Assembly (NCBI GenBank): GCA_003551405.1
Contig: PUMO01000108.1
Location: forward strand, 1-13,626
Reading direction: 5' to 3'
DNA: 13,626 nt
From: Mollicutes bacterium
GTDB lineage: Bacteria > Bacillota_I > Bacilli_A > Izemoplasmatales > Izemoplasmataceae
Shown here: piece after piece, positions 1 to 6,390 of the stretch
Layout: the number at the start of each line of letters is the position of its first letter
How positions within the stretch are numbered: the first letter of the stretch is position 1
The notes under the pieces: model-generated
Databases searched by the model: none
What the model was told of the DNA's origin: nothing
Seen by the model: only the letters and a program-made list of their open reading frames with translations
Translations under genes and position numbers: made by a program

Positions 1-1
1 G

Positions 2-310
2 TTTGCGATCATTTTGTTTAACATTTTATTGTCTCCGGTTGATTCGGGCATAGGCATTCTCCTTAACCGTTTGTCGCGGCGCGCGGAATACCGTGCCGAT
101 GCCTTTGCGGTCAAACATACGTCCAAAACCTCCATGGCACGCGCACTACGGGTGTTAAGTGCGGAAAATTTCGCCAATTTGACGCCCCATCCACTTTATG
201 TGACGTTAAATTATTCTCACCCACCCATTGATGCACGCCTTGATGCGTTTGGTGTCTATGCGCCTTTAGAAACAGTGAGTTATAGTGAACAGCAGCGCTC
301 CAGCGAATAA
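2..310 (+). CDS. M48 (Ste24/CAAX prenyl protease-type) zinc metalloprotease, C-terminal fragment
   Basis: The frame is already open at the left edge, so only the last 102 residues are present and the start lies outside the window. The fragment reads through a hydrophobic stretch into SRRAEYRADAFAVK. In M48 peptidases this segment follows the HExxH helix and carries the third zinc ligand (the Glu of EYRAD) and a conserved Asp. It then has ALRVLSAENFANLTPHPLYV and YSHPP, the characteristic tail of Ste24-type proteases. These are integral membrane endopeptidases that cleave CAAX-type or membrane substrates. The HExxH motif itself is upstream of the window, so activity cannot be judged. The protein ends at a TAA at 308-310, and the next gene has its own promoter about 35 bp later. 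The family is clear; the substrate is unknown. Confidence 0.85.
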   Translation, partial: FAIILFNILLSPVDSGIGILLNRLSRRAEYRADAFAVKHTSKTSMARALRVLSAENFANLTPHPLYVTLNYSHPPIDARLDAFGVYAPLETVSYSEQQRSSE

Positions 311-345
311 TTTGTAGACTTTTTTTGTAAGAGGGCTGAAAGTCC

Positions 346-374
346 TTAACAGCATAACAATGAATGGTTATAAT
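346..374 (+). promoter_or_regulatory. Sigma-A-type promoter for the patatin-like gene
   Basis: TTAACA (346-351) and TATAAT (369-374) are separated by exactly 17 bp, a near-consensus housekeeping promoter. Transcription would begin near 381. This is downstream of the in-frame ATG at 360 and supports the start at 405 for the following gene. Confidence 0.65.
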
Positions 375-404
375 GAATGTAAAGAAAAAAGGAAGGGACC
401 AACC

Positions 405-1250
405 ATGAGTAAAAAACTTGGCATTTGTCTGACGGGCGGCGGTGCGCGCGGCGGATATCAAATCGGTGCGCTTAAAGCCCTTGAAGCGCTTGGGTTATTA
501 AGGAATGTAGCCGCTTACTCAGGCACGTCAATAGGCGCAGCCAATGCGGCGGTCGTCGCTTCGAGGGGCGTAGCCGCTGCTGAACACACATGGCGCAACC
601 TGCCAGAAAACAACCTACCAAGAGTACAAAAAGAAGAAAAGGAAAACGGACGCTTTAGAGTTTACTTTCCTGATTTTCAACGCGGCATTTATTCAATGGA
701 AATTTTTGAATCCGTCATGCACCAGTCCATTGATTTTGATGTGCTGAAAAACCGTGAAGTTTACGCCAGTATCTCTTTGGGCGGAGAGATTGATCAGGGC
801 ATTTCTTCATTGCTCAAATCCACCTATACACACTATATTCGTGGGGATGCCCAAATACGATATATGCCCCTGCACGAACTTGATACGCGCATGGTCTTAA
901 AGACGATTGTTGCCTCAGCATCCATTCCAATATTTTTCTCACCAGTAGAAATCGACAATGTCAATTGTTATGATGGCGGGGTCTTTGACAACATTCCTGT
1001 TGAACCCCTTGTTAAGAGCGGGTGTGATGAAATCATTATTATCTATCTGCACCGTAACGGCAAGCGTTTTTATAACCCGCGCAAACATTATCCGGAGGTT
1101 ACCTTTCATGAAATTAAGCATACAGGGCGCGATATGGGCCGGGTGCTAAAGTTTTCTCTTGAACAAACTGCACGTCTGATCGACCTTGGATATTCGGATA
1201 CTTTGAACTATTTCGAAACACTGAGTGCATCAGAGAGTGAAACACAATGA
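405..1250 (+). CDS. Patatin-like phospholipase family protein
   Basis: This 281-residue protein is a predicted serine lipid acyl hydrolase using a Ser-Asp dyad. The motifs appear in family order: the oxyanion-hole glycine loop TGGGARGG at residues 10-17, the nucleophile elbow GTSIG with Ser42, and the catalytic-Asp motif DGG starting at Asp190. No signal peptide or membrane segment is visible, so it is probably cytoplasmic and acts on membrane phospholipids or neutral acyl esters. Residue count and motif spacing fit small bacterial patatins. The start is the ATG at 405, preceded by GGAAGGG at 391-397. An in-frame ATG at 360 lies upstream of the expected transcription start and has no good ribosome binding site. 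The gene follows the M48 protease on the same strand but has its own promoter, and terminators lie at 1515-1584. The family assignment is firm; the physiological substrate is not known. Confidence 0.9.
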   Translation: MSKKLGICLTGGGARGGYQIGALKALEALGLLRNVAAYSGTSIGAANAAVVASRGVAAAEHTWRNLPENNLPRVQKEEKENGRFRVYFPDFQRGIYSMEIFESVMHQSIDFDVLKNREVYASISLGGEIDQGISSLLKSTYTHYIRGDAQIRYMPLHELDTRMVLKTIVASASIPIFFSPVEIDNVNCYDGGVFDNIPVEPLVKSGCDEIIIIYLHRNGKRFYNPRKHYPEVTFHEIKHTGRDMGRVLKFSLEQTARLIDLGYSDTLNYFETLSASESETQ

Positions 1251-1344
1251 GGCTTGCCATATGGTGGGTCTTTTTAATTGTTGTATAGTGCAACTGAAAG
1301 GGGGTTGTCAATTCCAATACATAAGTTAGAATATGAAATGAAAC

Positions 1345-1514
1345 ATAGGTTTGCGTTGATGGCCCATACAAGAATAGCTTTTTCATTAACATGTCTTTTA
1401 AACTTTTTTGATGGATTAATTGCACAGTGTCTGCTTTGGGAAGAGGAGTCAATGTGTTACAGTTTTACCATCCATAATTTGTCAACAAAAAATGGGCCAT
1501 CAATGCAACCCTAT
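1345..1514. repeat. 170 bp element bounded by 23 bp inverted repeats (possible MITE or IS remnant)
   Basis: The left arm (1345-1367) and right arm (1492-1514) are inverted copies matching at 21 of 23 positions, with the shared core TTGATGGCCCAT. They enclose about 124 bp with no convincing coding sequence. The outer ends read ATAGG and CCTAT. No clear target-site duplication is visible, since the left flank ends AAAC and the right flank begins AAAA. The arms are too far apart for a simple terminator. A small non-autonomous transposable element or an IS remnant is the likeliest reading. A structured RNA is the alternative. Confidence 0.45.
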
Positions 1515-1542
1515 AAAAAAGCTCTCCTTGGAGAGTTTTTTT
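1515..1542 (+). terminator. Rho-independent terminator (first of two)
   Basis: The stem CTCTC (1522-1526) pairs with GAGAG (1531-1535) across a CTTG loop and is followed by seven T (1536-1542). A run of A precedes it. It could end the patatin transcript. Confidence 0.6.
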
Positions 1543-1549
1543 ATTATAT

Positions 1550-1584
1550 CCTCGTGGCTTAAACAAGTGACACGAGGTTTTTTT
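1550..1584 (+). terminator. Rho-independent terminator (second of two)
   Basis: The stem CCTCGTG (1550-1556) pairs with CACGAGG (1571-1577) and is followed by seven T (1578-1584). It lies directly after the first hairpin, giving tandem terminators. Confidence 0.75.
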
Positions 1585-1887
1585 AAAATCACAATAAGCA
1601 ATGGATCTTTTTAACCTTTTTATAAGTGACAAACGGTCCGCTTGACAGTGAAACAAACATTGTCATATTACATTCACATGCCAGTGATGATCGTTTTACA
1701 CTGTATCGAAATGAAGTTGGATTTAAGAACTTAACGGTTTAAAAATAAATGAATCGCCCTTGTATTATTTAATCCTTTTTCCAATCGTTTAAGGGTTTTG
1801 TCATCGTCTTGACATGTGTCACCACCCACTCAAAGTTAAGTTTTCAAATAAATGTTTGTAATGAAAGTAAAAAATTTTGTAATTCAC
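1585..1887. other. AT-rich intergenic stretch without a recognisable gene
   Basis: No open frame here has a ribosome binding site or a recognisable product. A TTGACA occurs at 1641-1646, but it has no good -10 at the right distance and no gene to serve. A short palindrome, TGACATGTGTCA, lies at 1810-1821. I see nothing else that can be supported. Confidence 0.5.
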
Positions 1888-1912
1888 ATGCGAATGATTT
1901 GCATTTGCATTA
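1888..1912. promoter_or_regulatory. Putative metal-repressor operator overlapping the -35 box (site 1)
   Basis: The core AATG-ATTTG-CATT (1893-1905) is an inverted repeat. The surrounding 25 bp match the site upstream of the paralogous gene (10645-10669) at 22 positions. The core covers the -35 hexamer of the promoter below, which suits a repressor. Zinc-uptake genes are commonly controlled by Zur or related sensors. The identity of the regulator here is inferred from gene function, not from a known consensus. Confidence 0.6.
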
Positions 1913-1927
1913 TATAATCATTATAAT
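1899..1927 (+). promoter_or_regulatory. Promoter of the large metal-binding lipoprotein gene
   Basis: TTGCAT (1899-1904) and TATAAT (1922-1927) are 17 bp apart. The -35 lies inside the putative operator. A second TATAAT at 1913-1918 has no suitable -35. Confidence 0.6.
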
Positions 1928-1963
1928 TCAACTTGTACAATAAATTTTAAAGGAGTGGACATT

Positions 1964-3661
1964 TTGAAAAAGTTAATAACATTATTACTGTTAGTATTAT
2001 TTGTTTTCACTATCTCTGCGTGCAATCTAAATGAAGAAGAGACTGATGAAACAAAACCAACTGTATATTCAACATTGTTTCCACAATATGACATCGTGCG
2101 TGCATTGGCCGGTGATTATGTAAACAATGAATTCTTGCTGGATCCCGGAGTGGATGCACATGCTTATGAACCCTCTCCAAGAACTGTGGCCAATATGGTT
2201 GACTCTGATGCCATCATATATACCAGTTTATCCATGGAACCATGGATGACGACGTTTATTGAAGATCAAACTGATGATGGCTATCAACTACTCAATTTGA
2301 GCGAAAATATCGATCAACATATACCAGAGGATGACCATGACGACGATGACCACGATCACGGTGAGGAAACACTCGACACGTTTGAACTCTTGGACCGTGG
2401 TGACGATGAATCCGTTATGGCCTATGTTCACGGGGAACATTGGCATGGAAGCTTAGCAGTGGACGTTGATGATACCCTTTCACTGGGTGCGAATATTGAA
2501 GACGACCATGGACATGCCATTGACTTTGATGATGGCTATGAACTTGAGGTGCGCTTGCATGATGAGGATGACACAGACATTGTGAGTCTGGACCATCACG
2601 GTGATCACGTCCACATTAACGGTGAAAGTGAAGGCACCGCTGAGGTCATCTTCTCCTATACAGACGGTGAAGATACCTTCTATGAAACGCCTGCCATCGA
2701 AGTGCATGTTGGACACGACCATGACGACGATGACCACAATCACGGTGAGGAAACACTCGACACGTTTGAACTCTTGGACCGTGGTGATGATGAATCGGTT
2801 ACTGCCTATGTTCACGGGGAACATTGGCATGGAAGTGTCCCGACGATAGAATTAAATGATACGGTATCTTTGGGTGCCAACATAGAAAATGCAGACGGTG
2901 AAGAGATGGACTTGGATGGTGAAGCATTGTCATTGCATGTTGACCATTACGGTACCGATACGGGTGTTGTTGACTTTGCATATCACGGTGACCATGTTCA
3001 TATAGAAGGGGCGCAAGAAGGTCATACACAAGTTGTGTTTGAAATTCACGATGGTGATGAGGTTATTTTTGTAACGCCACCAATTAGTGTCAGTGTCGCC
3101 GAAGATGTTGAAGATGCTGATGGTGTCGCCGATCCACATATTTGGAGTGCGCCAAGGAATATGCTTCAAATGGTTCATGATGTTGAAGCATTGTTGGTTG
3201 ATTTGGTTCCTGAACATGCGCAAAGCATTAAAGACAATGCGGATGAATACCGTGAAAAGCTTCAAAGCATCGATGCGGATTTTGAGCATCTAACAAATGC
3301 TGCACAGCTCAATACCATCATGCTTGCTGGGCACAATTCCCTTGGACACTTGGCTGATGACTATGGGTTGGAACTTGTCAATCCATATCGAGGATTTTCA
3401 AGTGATGCCGAACCCACCTCTCAAGCACTCACAGAAATGATTGACCGCATGAGAGAAAACAATTTGGAATATGTTTTCAGTGAACATGTTTATTATCCAC
3501 AAGCCGCCGATGTGATTAGTGAAGAAACCGACACTGAGATTCTTTATCTGCATAATGGTGAAAACCTTGGTAGTGACGACTTCAATGATGGCATGACTAT
3601 GCTTGATGTCTTTGAACATAATATTGAGCAATTCAAAATTGGGCTTCACTATGAAGAGTAA
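1964..3661 (+). CDS. Zinc/manganese-type ABC substrate-binding lipoprotein (ZnuA/TroA-like) with two inserted His-rich modules
   Basis: This 565-residue exported lipoprotein has an N-terminal signal ending in the lipobox ISAC, with lipidated Cys20. The TroA/ZnuA fold is recognised by VDAHAYEPSP (His66), DPHIW (His392), LAGHNSLGH (His457) and a C-terminal SEH segment (507-508), which match the usual metal-ligand positions. Typical ZnuA proteins have about 300 residues. Here roughly 260 residues are inserted between the first and second ligand motifs. They consist of two 128-residue units, each with an Asp/His tract (124-133 and 252-261), HGEHWHG (156-162 and 284-290) and HGDHVHI (212-218 and 341-347). 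The start is TTG at 1964, because AAAGGAG (1949-1955) sits 8 bp before it and overlaps the alternative GTG at 1955. No permease or ATPase genes are adjacent. The substrate is most likely zinc; manganese is possible. Confidence 0.88.
   Translation: MKKLITLLLLVLFVFTISACNLNEEETDETKPTVYSTLFPQYDIVRALAGDYVNNEFLLDPGVDAHAYEPSPRTVANMVDSDAIIYTSLSMEPWMTTFIEDQTDDGYQLLNLSENIDQHIPEDDHDDDDHDHGEETLDTFELLDRGDDESVMAYVHGEHWHGSLAVDVDDTLSLGANIEDDHGHAIDFDDGYELEVRLHDEDDTDIVSLDHHGDHVHINGESEGTAEVIFSYTDGEDTFYETPAIEVHVGHDHDDDDHNHGEETLDTFELLDRGDDESVTAYVHGEHWHGSVPTIELNDTVSLGANIENADGEEMDLDGEALSLHVDHYGTDTGVVDFAYHGDHVHIEGAQEGHTQVVFEIHDGDEVIFVTPPISVSVAEDVEDADGVADPHIWSAPRNMLQMVHDVEALLVDLVPEHAQSIKDNADEYREKLQSIDADFEHLTNAAQLNTIMLAGHNSLGHLADDYGLELVNPYRGFSSDAEPTSQALTEMIDRMRENNLEYVFSEHVYYPQAADVISEETDTEILYLHNGENLGSDDFNDGMTMLDVFEHNIEQFKIGLHYEE
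2333..2451 (+). repeat. Intragenic direct repeat, copy 1
   Basis: This 119 bp segment recurs at 2717-2835 with only five substitutions. It encodes the Asp/His tract through HGEHWHG. The offset is 384 bp, exactly 128 codons. Confidence 0.92.
2717..2835 (+). repeat. Intragenic direct repeat, copy 2
   Basis: This is the second copy of the 119 bp repeat, with 114 of 119 positions identical to 2333-2451. Sequence after 2835 diverges sharply from its counterpart after 2451, although the protein modules remain alignable. Confidence 0.92.
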
Positions 3662-3668
3662 AACTTAT

Positions 3669-3686
3669 TGTGCCTTTTAAGGCACA
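3669..3686. repeat. Short hairpin just after the lipoprotein stop codon
   Basis: TGTGCCTT and AAGGCACA are separated by TT. No T tract follows, so it is not a complete terminator. It could stabilise the 3' end of the transcript. Confidence 0.4.
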
Positions 3687-3716
3687 GCGTAAAGTCTTTT
3701 CAACTAACACATATTT

Positions 3717-3756
3717 AAAAACCTCGCTGCCAAACAACAAGGCAGCGAGGTTTTTT
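3717..3756 (+). terminator. Strong rho-independent terminator after the metal-binding lipoprotein gene
   Basis: The ten-base stem CCTCGCTGCC (3722-3731) pairs perfectly with GGCAGCGAGG (3741-3750) and is followed by six T (3751-3756). A run of A before the stem would also let it work for the convergent minus-strand operon ending at 3960. Confidence 0.9.
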
Positions 3757-3959
3757 GTGTAATGACAAGGTGCTATATTGGATTGGTGTCGCATTAGAAA
3801 TAATATCCGATAACTTCTTGTTACACTATGCATTTAAGTTTTATAAGCGCTCCATAAAGATGTTCAGGAATATATCTGTTTTATGGCGGTTATTTCTATG
3901 AAACCCTCCTTTTTAATGGAAGGCACGTTATCAATCGTCTTAAAGGCACATGATGGTTT

Positions 3960-4529
3960 TTATGTGTTTGTATAAAAATGCATGCCAATGCCATAATCTT
4001 TAATCAATGTGTCTTTAGGATAGCGCAAGAGTAAAAGCGTGACATAAAAATCGCCGATGCATCCAGAAATATGAAGGGCCATGATAAGCCCAGCAAGTGT
4101 GAGCCACCAAGAAGGGAGGAAAAGGGCTGAACCAATCGCAAACAGCGCATAAACAACGCCAAGAATAATAAAGGGTGCCAGTCCGATTATGATGTAATGG
4201 TGTTTTTGAAATAAGTGATCGGGAACTGAGGCGCTTGCCGCAAATCCGTGAAATTTAAACCGCACCTTTTTGGTTTCCCCGAGTTTAAAAAAGATTGCGT
4301 GAATGAACTCGTGAACAATGATATTGACAATCGCCAAAATAAAGAATAAAAAAAGCATCACGAAATCACCGGCAAGCGGACTTATGAAAAGCGTCCAAAG
4401 TGTGCCAACAACAATAAAAAGCAGTAATGACCCAATGTTTAGGAGTAGCATTTCCCATTTGTTTTGTTGCATATCAATGCTGCGTTTTAACGCATAGCCT
4501 TCTGGCAATGCCCGGTAAGTTTTAAACAT
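3960..4529 (-). CDS. DUF3267 family membrane protein (putative zincin-type metalloprotease)
   Basis: The protein has 189 residues from the chosen start, with about four hydrophobic segments. The HEFIH motif (His73, Glu74, His77) follows a membrane segment. This HExxH in a multi-spanning protein is the mark of DUF3267, which is thought to be a membrane zinc peptidase. No substrate is established for the family as far as I know. The start at 4529 is preferred because AAGAAGG lies 9 bp upstream and the ATG begins one base after the TGA of the preceding epimerase gene, which points to translational coupling. Longer in-frame starts at 4538 and 4565 would put the start on or before that ribosome binding site. 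The pairing with an epimerase gives no clear functional hint. The family assignment is good and enzymatic function is inferred only from the motif. Confidence 0.8.
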   Translation of the reverse strand: MFKTYRALPEGYALKRSIDMQQNKWEMLLLNIGSLLLFIVVGTLWTLFISPLAGDFVMLFLFFILAIVNIIVHEFIHAIFFKLGETKKVRFKFHGFAASASVPDHLFQKHHYIIIGLAPFIILGVVYALFAIGSALFLPSWWLTLAGLIMALHISGCIGDFYVTLLLLRYPKDTLIKDYGIGMHFYTNT

Positions 4530-4530
4530 A

Positions 4531-5460
4531 TCAACCATCCTTCTTAAGTTTTTGACGTGCCGCAATCATTGTTTCTGGGAGCGTCACGTTGTGATGTTCG
4601 CCTTTTTTGTAGATATTTTTTAGTGCATCTACAATCGCGGTTTCGATGGTGATATGCGCGTTATGCTTGGAGACATCAAGATAAAAATCATTATTTGGAA
4701 ACGGAAAGTAATGGTTGCTGGGAACCGAGGCATCCTTAATCCACTTAATGGTCGCCGCTTTTCCGCTTGCCGCTTCAATATTTTTAATCCATTCTCTAAA
4801 GGTGATCGGATTTTCTTGGCCGACATTGTAAATTCCCTTGGGCAAGGTTTCATCTAAGAGTGCTTTCACGCTGCTTGCCAAGTCTTTTGCGTAGACAAAT
4901 TGAATCTTTGGATTGTCACGTGGGATATAAATGGTTTGGTTTGTATCAATTAAGTGAAACATTAATTTTTCTCTCAGCAAATAGTTGTTTTCCCCGTAAA
5001 CAAACGGTGGGCGTATAATGCTTAGTGACTGTAAAGAAAACGTATCTGAAAGTGTTTTTTCGCAGTCAATTTTTTCATACGCATACGCTCCAAAAGGGGA
5101 GTGTGTGGCTAGGGGGTCTATTTCTTTAAAGGGCGGATGTTGATTCAAGGTATCATAGACTGCGGCGGTTGAAATAAAGATATAATGCGTGATGTTGTTC
5201 TTATTCAATGATTCAAGCAAGGTGTGAATATGTGCCGGTCTATACCCCGAAATGTCAACGACCATATCAAAGGGCTTGTTATTGAGTGCACGATTCATAG
5301 AAGAAGCGTCATTGCGGTCCGCAATCAATTCCTCAACGTCCGGGTCATTAAGCGGATGATTCCCCCGGTTTAAGACGGTTAATTCGTAATGATCCTTTAA
5401 TACATCGATGACATGTCTACCGATGAAATAGCTGCCACCCATTACAAGTACTTTTGCCAT
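4531..5460 (-). CDS. NAD-dependent epimerase/dehydratase family protein (extended SDR)
   Basis: This 309-residue soluble protein has a Rossmann fold. The nucleotide-binding glycine motif GGSYFIG is at residues 8-14, TAAVY at 98-102 provides the active-site hydroxyl region, and the catalytic pair is Tyr126 and Lys130 (YAYEK). IIRPPFVYG after the active site and a C-terminal substrate-binding part are typical of extended SDRs acting on nucleotide sugars. The exact substrate cannot be named. The start ATG at 5458-5460 has AAAGGAG at good spacing upstream. The gene is transcribed divergently from the MarR-type regulator, and their promoters overlap. It is the first gene of a two-gene unit with the DUF3267 protein. 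Confidence 0.88.
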   Translation of the reverse strand: MAKVLVMGGSYFIGRHVIDVLKDHYELTVLNRGNHPLNDPDVEELIADRNDASSMNRALNNKPFDMVVDISGYRPAHIHTLLESLNKNNITHYIFISTAAVYDTLNQHPPFKEIDPLATHSPFGAYAYEKIDCEKTLSDTFSLQSLSIIRPPFVYGENNYLLREKLMFHLIDTNQTIYIPRDNPKIQFVYAKDLASSVKALLDETLPKGIYNVGQENPITFREWIKNIEAASGKAATIKWIKDASVPSNHYFPFPNNDFYLDVSKHNAHITIETAIVDALKNIYKKGEHHNVTLPETMIAARQKLKKDG

Positions 5461-5491
5461 ATAAGCTCCTTTCGAAGTGCATGTTTACTTT

Positions 5492-5522
5492 ATTATATCA
5501 TGAAGGGAATAGCGCTTGACAA
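5492..5522 (-). promoter_or_regulatory. Promoter of the epimerase/DUF3267 operon
   Basis: On the minus strand TATAAT occupies 5497-5492 and a TTGTCA-like -35 occupies 5522-5517, with a rather long 19 bp spacer. The -35 boxes of this and the divergent MarR promoter overlap almost completely. Confidence 0.45.
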
Positions 5523-5544
5523 AATGTATTGTTGCATATACAAT
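5516..5544 (+). promoter_or_regulatory. Promoter of the MarR-type regulator gene
   Basis: A consensus TTGACA (5516-5521) is 17 bp from TACAAT (5539-5544). Confidence 0.7.
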
Positions 5545-5561
5545 ATCAATTGGTTGTATAT
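5536..5561. promoter_or_regulatory. Putative MarR-family operator
   Basis: The inverted repeat ATATACAA (5536-5543) and TTGTATAT (5554-5561) with a 10 bp spacer overlaps the -10 box and transcription start of the regulator gene. TTGTATA-type half-sites are common for MarR proteins. Autorepression is inferred. Confidence 0.55.
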
Positions 5562-5586
5562 AAAACCTTTAACAGGATGTGATGAT

Positions 5587-6033
5587 ATGCCATACCGAGG
5601 CATTGGAAGAGAAATAAGAAGTTTGAACAATCTCATTAAGCGTTATTTTGAACAATCAAGAAAAATTCAATATGTTCAGAGTATTACTGGCTCCAATTCC
5701 TATATTATCCGCTACTTGGCTGAAGCTGAACAACCCATCTATCAAAAGGACATCGAAGCACGCTTTTCCATTACGCGCTCAACAACCTCAAGAGTCCTTG
5801 CACTTATGGAGAAAAAAGGTCTTATTGAGCGCCGCAGCGTCAATCAGGACAAGCGTCTAAAGCAAATCATACTGACTGATGAAGCGCTGGAGTTATATCA
5901 TTCAGTCATGAAAGATATCGAAGCGTTTGAAACTATATTGATCAAAAACATCAGTGAAGAGACGCTCCAACAATTTGAACGGACGTTACAGATTATGAAA
6001 GATAACTTAAAACAAATTGACAATGATTCTTAA
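5587..6033 (+). CDS. MarR-family winged helix-turn-helix transcriptional regulator
   Basis: This 148-residue cytoplasmic DNA-binding protein has the normal length for a MarR dimer subunit. The helical N-terminus (about 8-45) and C-terminus (about 100-145) form the dimer interface. The core wHTH runs from IYQKDIEARF (51-60) through the recognition helix SITRSTTSRVLALMEKKG (61-78), then the wing with DKRLKQIILT (88-97), where the Asp-Lys-Arg turn is typical. The ATG at 5587 is chosen because AGGATG lies about 8 bp upstream and the earlier in-frame codons lie upstream of, or within, the promoter. A terminator follows at 6096. The divergent epimerase operon is a possible target besides its own gene. 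The ligand is unknown. Confidence 0.88.
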   Translation: MPYRGIGREIRSLNNLIKRYFEQSRKIQYVQSITGSNSYIIRYLAEAEQPIYQKDIEARFSITRSTTSRVLALMEKKGLIERRSVNQDKRLKQIILTDEALELYHSVMKDIEAFETILIKNISEETLQQFERTLQIMKDNLKQIDNDS

Positions 6034-6095
6034 TCAATGACTTAGGTACGCCTTTGTTCTCATACGAAAAACCATAACCAAATCTCCTCTTTTTA

Positions 6096-6127
6096 CCCTG
6101 CACGGTTTTATAGTGCAGGGGTTTTTT
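6096..6127 (+). terminator. Rho-independent terminator after the MarR gene
   Basis: The stem CCCTGCAC (6096-6103) pairs with GTGCAGGG (6113-6120). It is followed by G and six T. Confidence 0.85.
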
Positions 6128-6154
6128 CTTTTGGCGACGTGTTTACTATAATCC

Positions 6155-6183
6155 TTGATTTTTGTGAAAGGCTGACTTATAAT
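6155..6183 (+). promoter_or_regulatory. Promoter of the riboswitch-ribU transcript
   Basis: TTGATT (6155-6160) is 17 bp from TATAAT (6178-6183). The predicted start is about 20 bp before the riboswitch. Confidence 0.65.
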
Positions 6184-6210
6184 ACAAGTGTAATAAACAA
6201 ATGAATAAAC

Positions 6211-6316
6211 GCTTCAGGGCAGGGTGTGATTCCCGACCGGTGGTAAAGTCCACGAGCCTACACGGCATGAACCGGTGTGATTCCGGTACCGATAGTATAG
6301 TCTAGATGGAAGAAGC
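6211..6316 (+). ncRNA. FMN riboswitch (RFN element)
   Basis: The conserved RFN blocks are all present: CAGGGCAGGGTG, TTCCCGACCGGTGGTA, a GAGCC block, a variable arm, GATTCCGGT, CCGATAGTATAGTC and ATGGAAGAAG. P1 is formed by GCTTC (6211-6215) with GAAGC (6312-6316). The element senses flavin mononucleotide and shuts off flavin uptake or synthesis genes. The downstream gene is a riboflavin transporter, which fits exactly. The hairpin at 6334-6366 is the probable expression platform. Confidence 0.95.
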
Positions 6317-6333
6317 TTGTGTTTTTCCTTTTT

Positions 6334-6366
6334 GCCCGTGGCGTATGTTCGCACGTGGGCTTTTTT
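6334..6366 (+). terminator. Riboswitch-controlled terminator
   Basis: GCCC (6334-6337) pairs with GGGC (6357-6360), with inner GTG/CAC and CG/CG pairs and small bulges, then six T (6361-6366). Its place between the aptamer and the ribU ribosome binding site points to transcriptional attenuation when FMN is bound. Confidence 0.75.
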
Positions 6367-6390
6367 ATTGAAGATAAAAGGAGAATAATT

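Noticed and set aside
1278..1562. Plus-strand open frame of 94 codons in the spacer after the patatin gene, with overlapping frames on both strands
   Set aside because: There is no ribosome binding site, the product is not recognisable, and it spans the inverted-repeat element and runs through a terminator hairpin.
1641..1673. TTGACA followed by an AT-rich stretch as a promoter
   Set aside because: At 17 bp spacing the -10 is poor, and no gene follows until the lipoprotein, which has a much better promoter at 1899-1927.
1810..1821. Palindrome TGACATGTGTCA as a regulator site
   Set aside because: It is short, isolated and about 90 bp upstream of the mapped promoter elements, with no second copy near the paralogue.
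2480..2830. Long minus-strand open frame opposite the His-rich insert (and similar frames at 2930-3289 and 3398-3649)
   Set aside because: These are shadows of the real gene caused by its repetitive GAT/CAT/GAA codons. They have no start signals or recognisable products.
2333..2835. The direct repeats as a CRISPR array or mobile element
   Set aside because: There are only two copies, both in frame inside one gene and a whole number of codons apart. They are an internal protein repeat.
3844..3900. CCATAAA...TTTATGG hairpin as a terminator for the epimerase/DUF3267 operon
   Set aside because: The stem is short and AT-rich, the loop is about 20 bases, and there is no T tract on the minus strand.
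6319..6390. GTG at 6319 as the ribU start
   Set aside because: It falls in the riboswitch expression platform and lacks a ribosome binding site. The extra residues do not resemble RibU.
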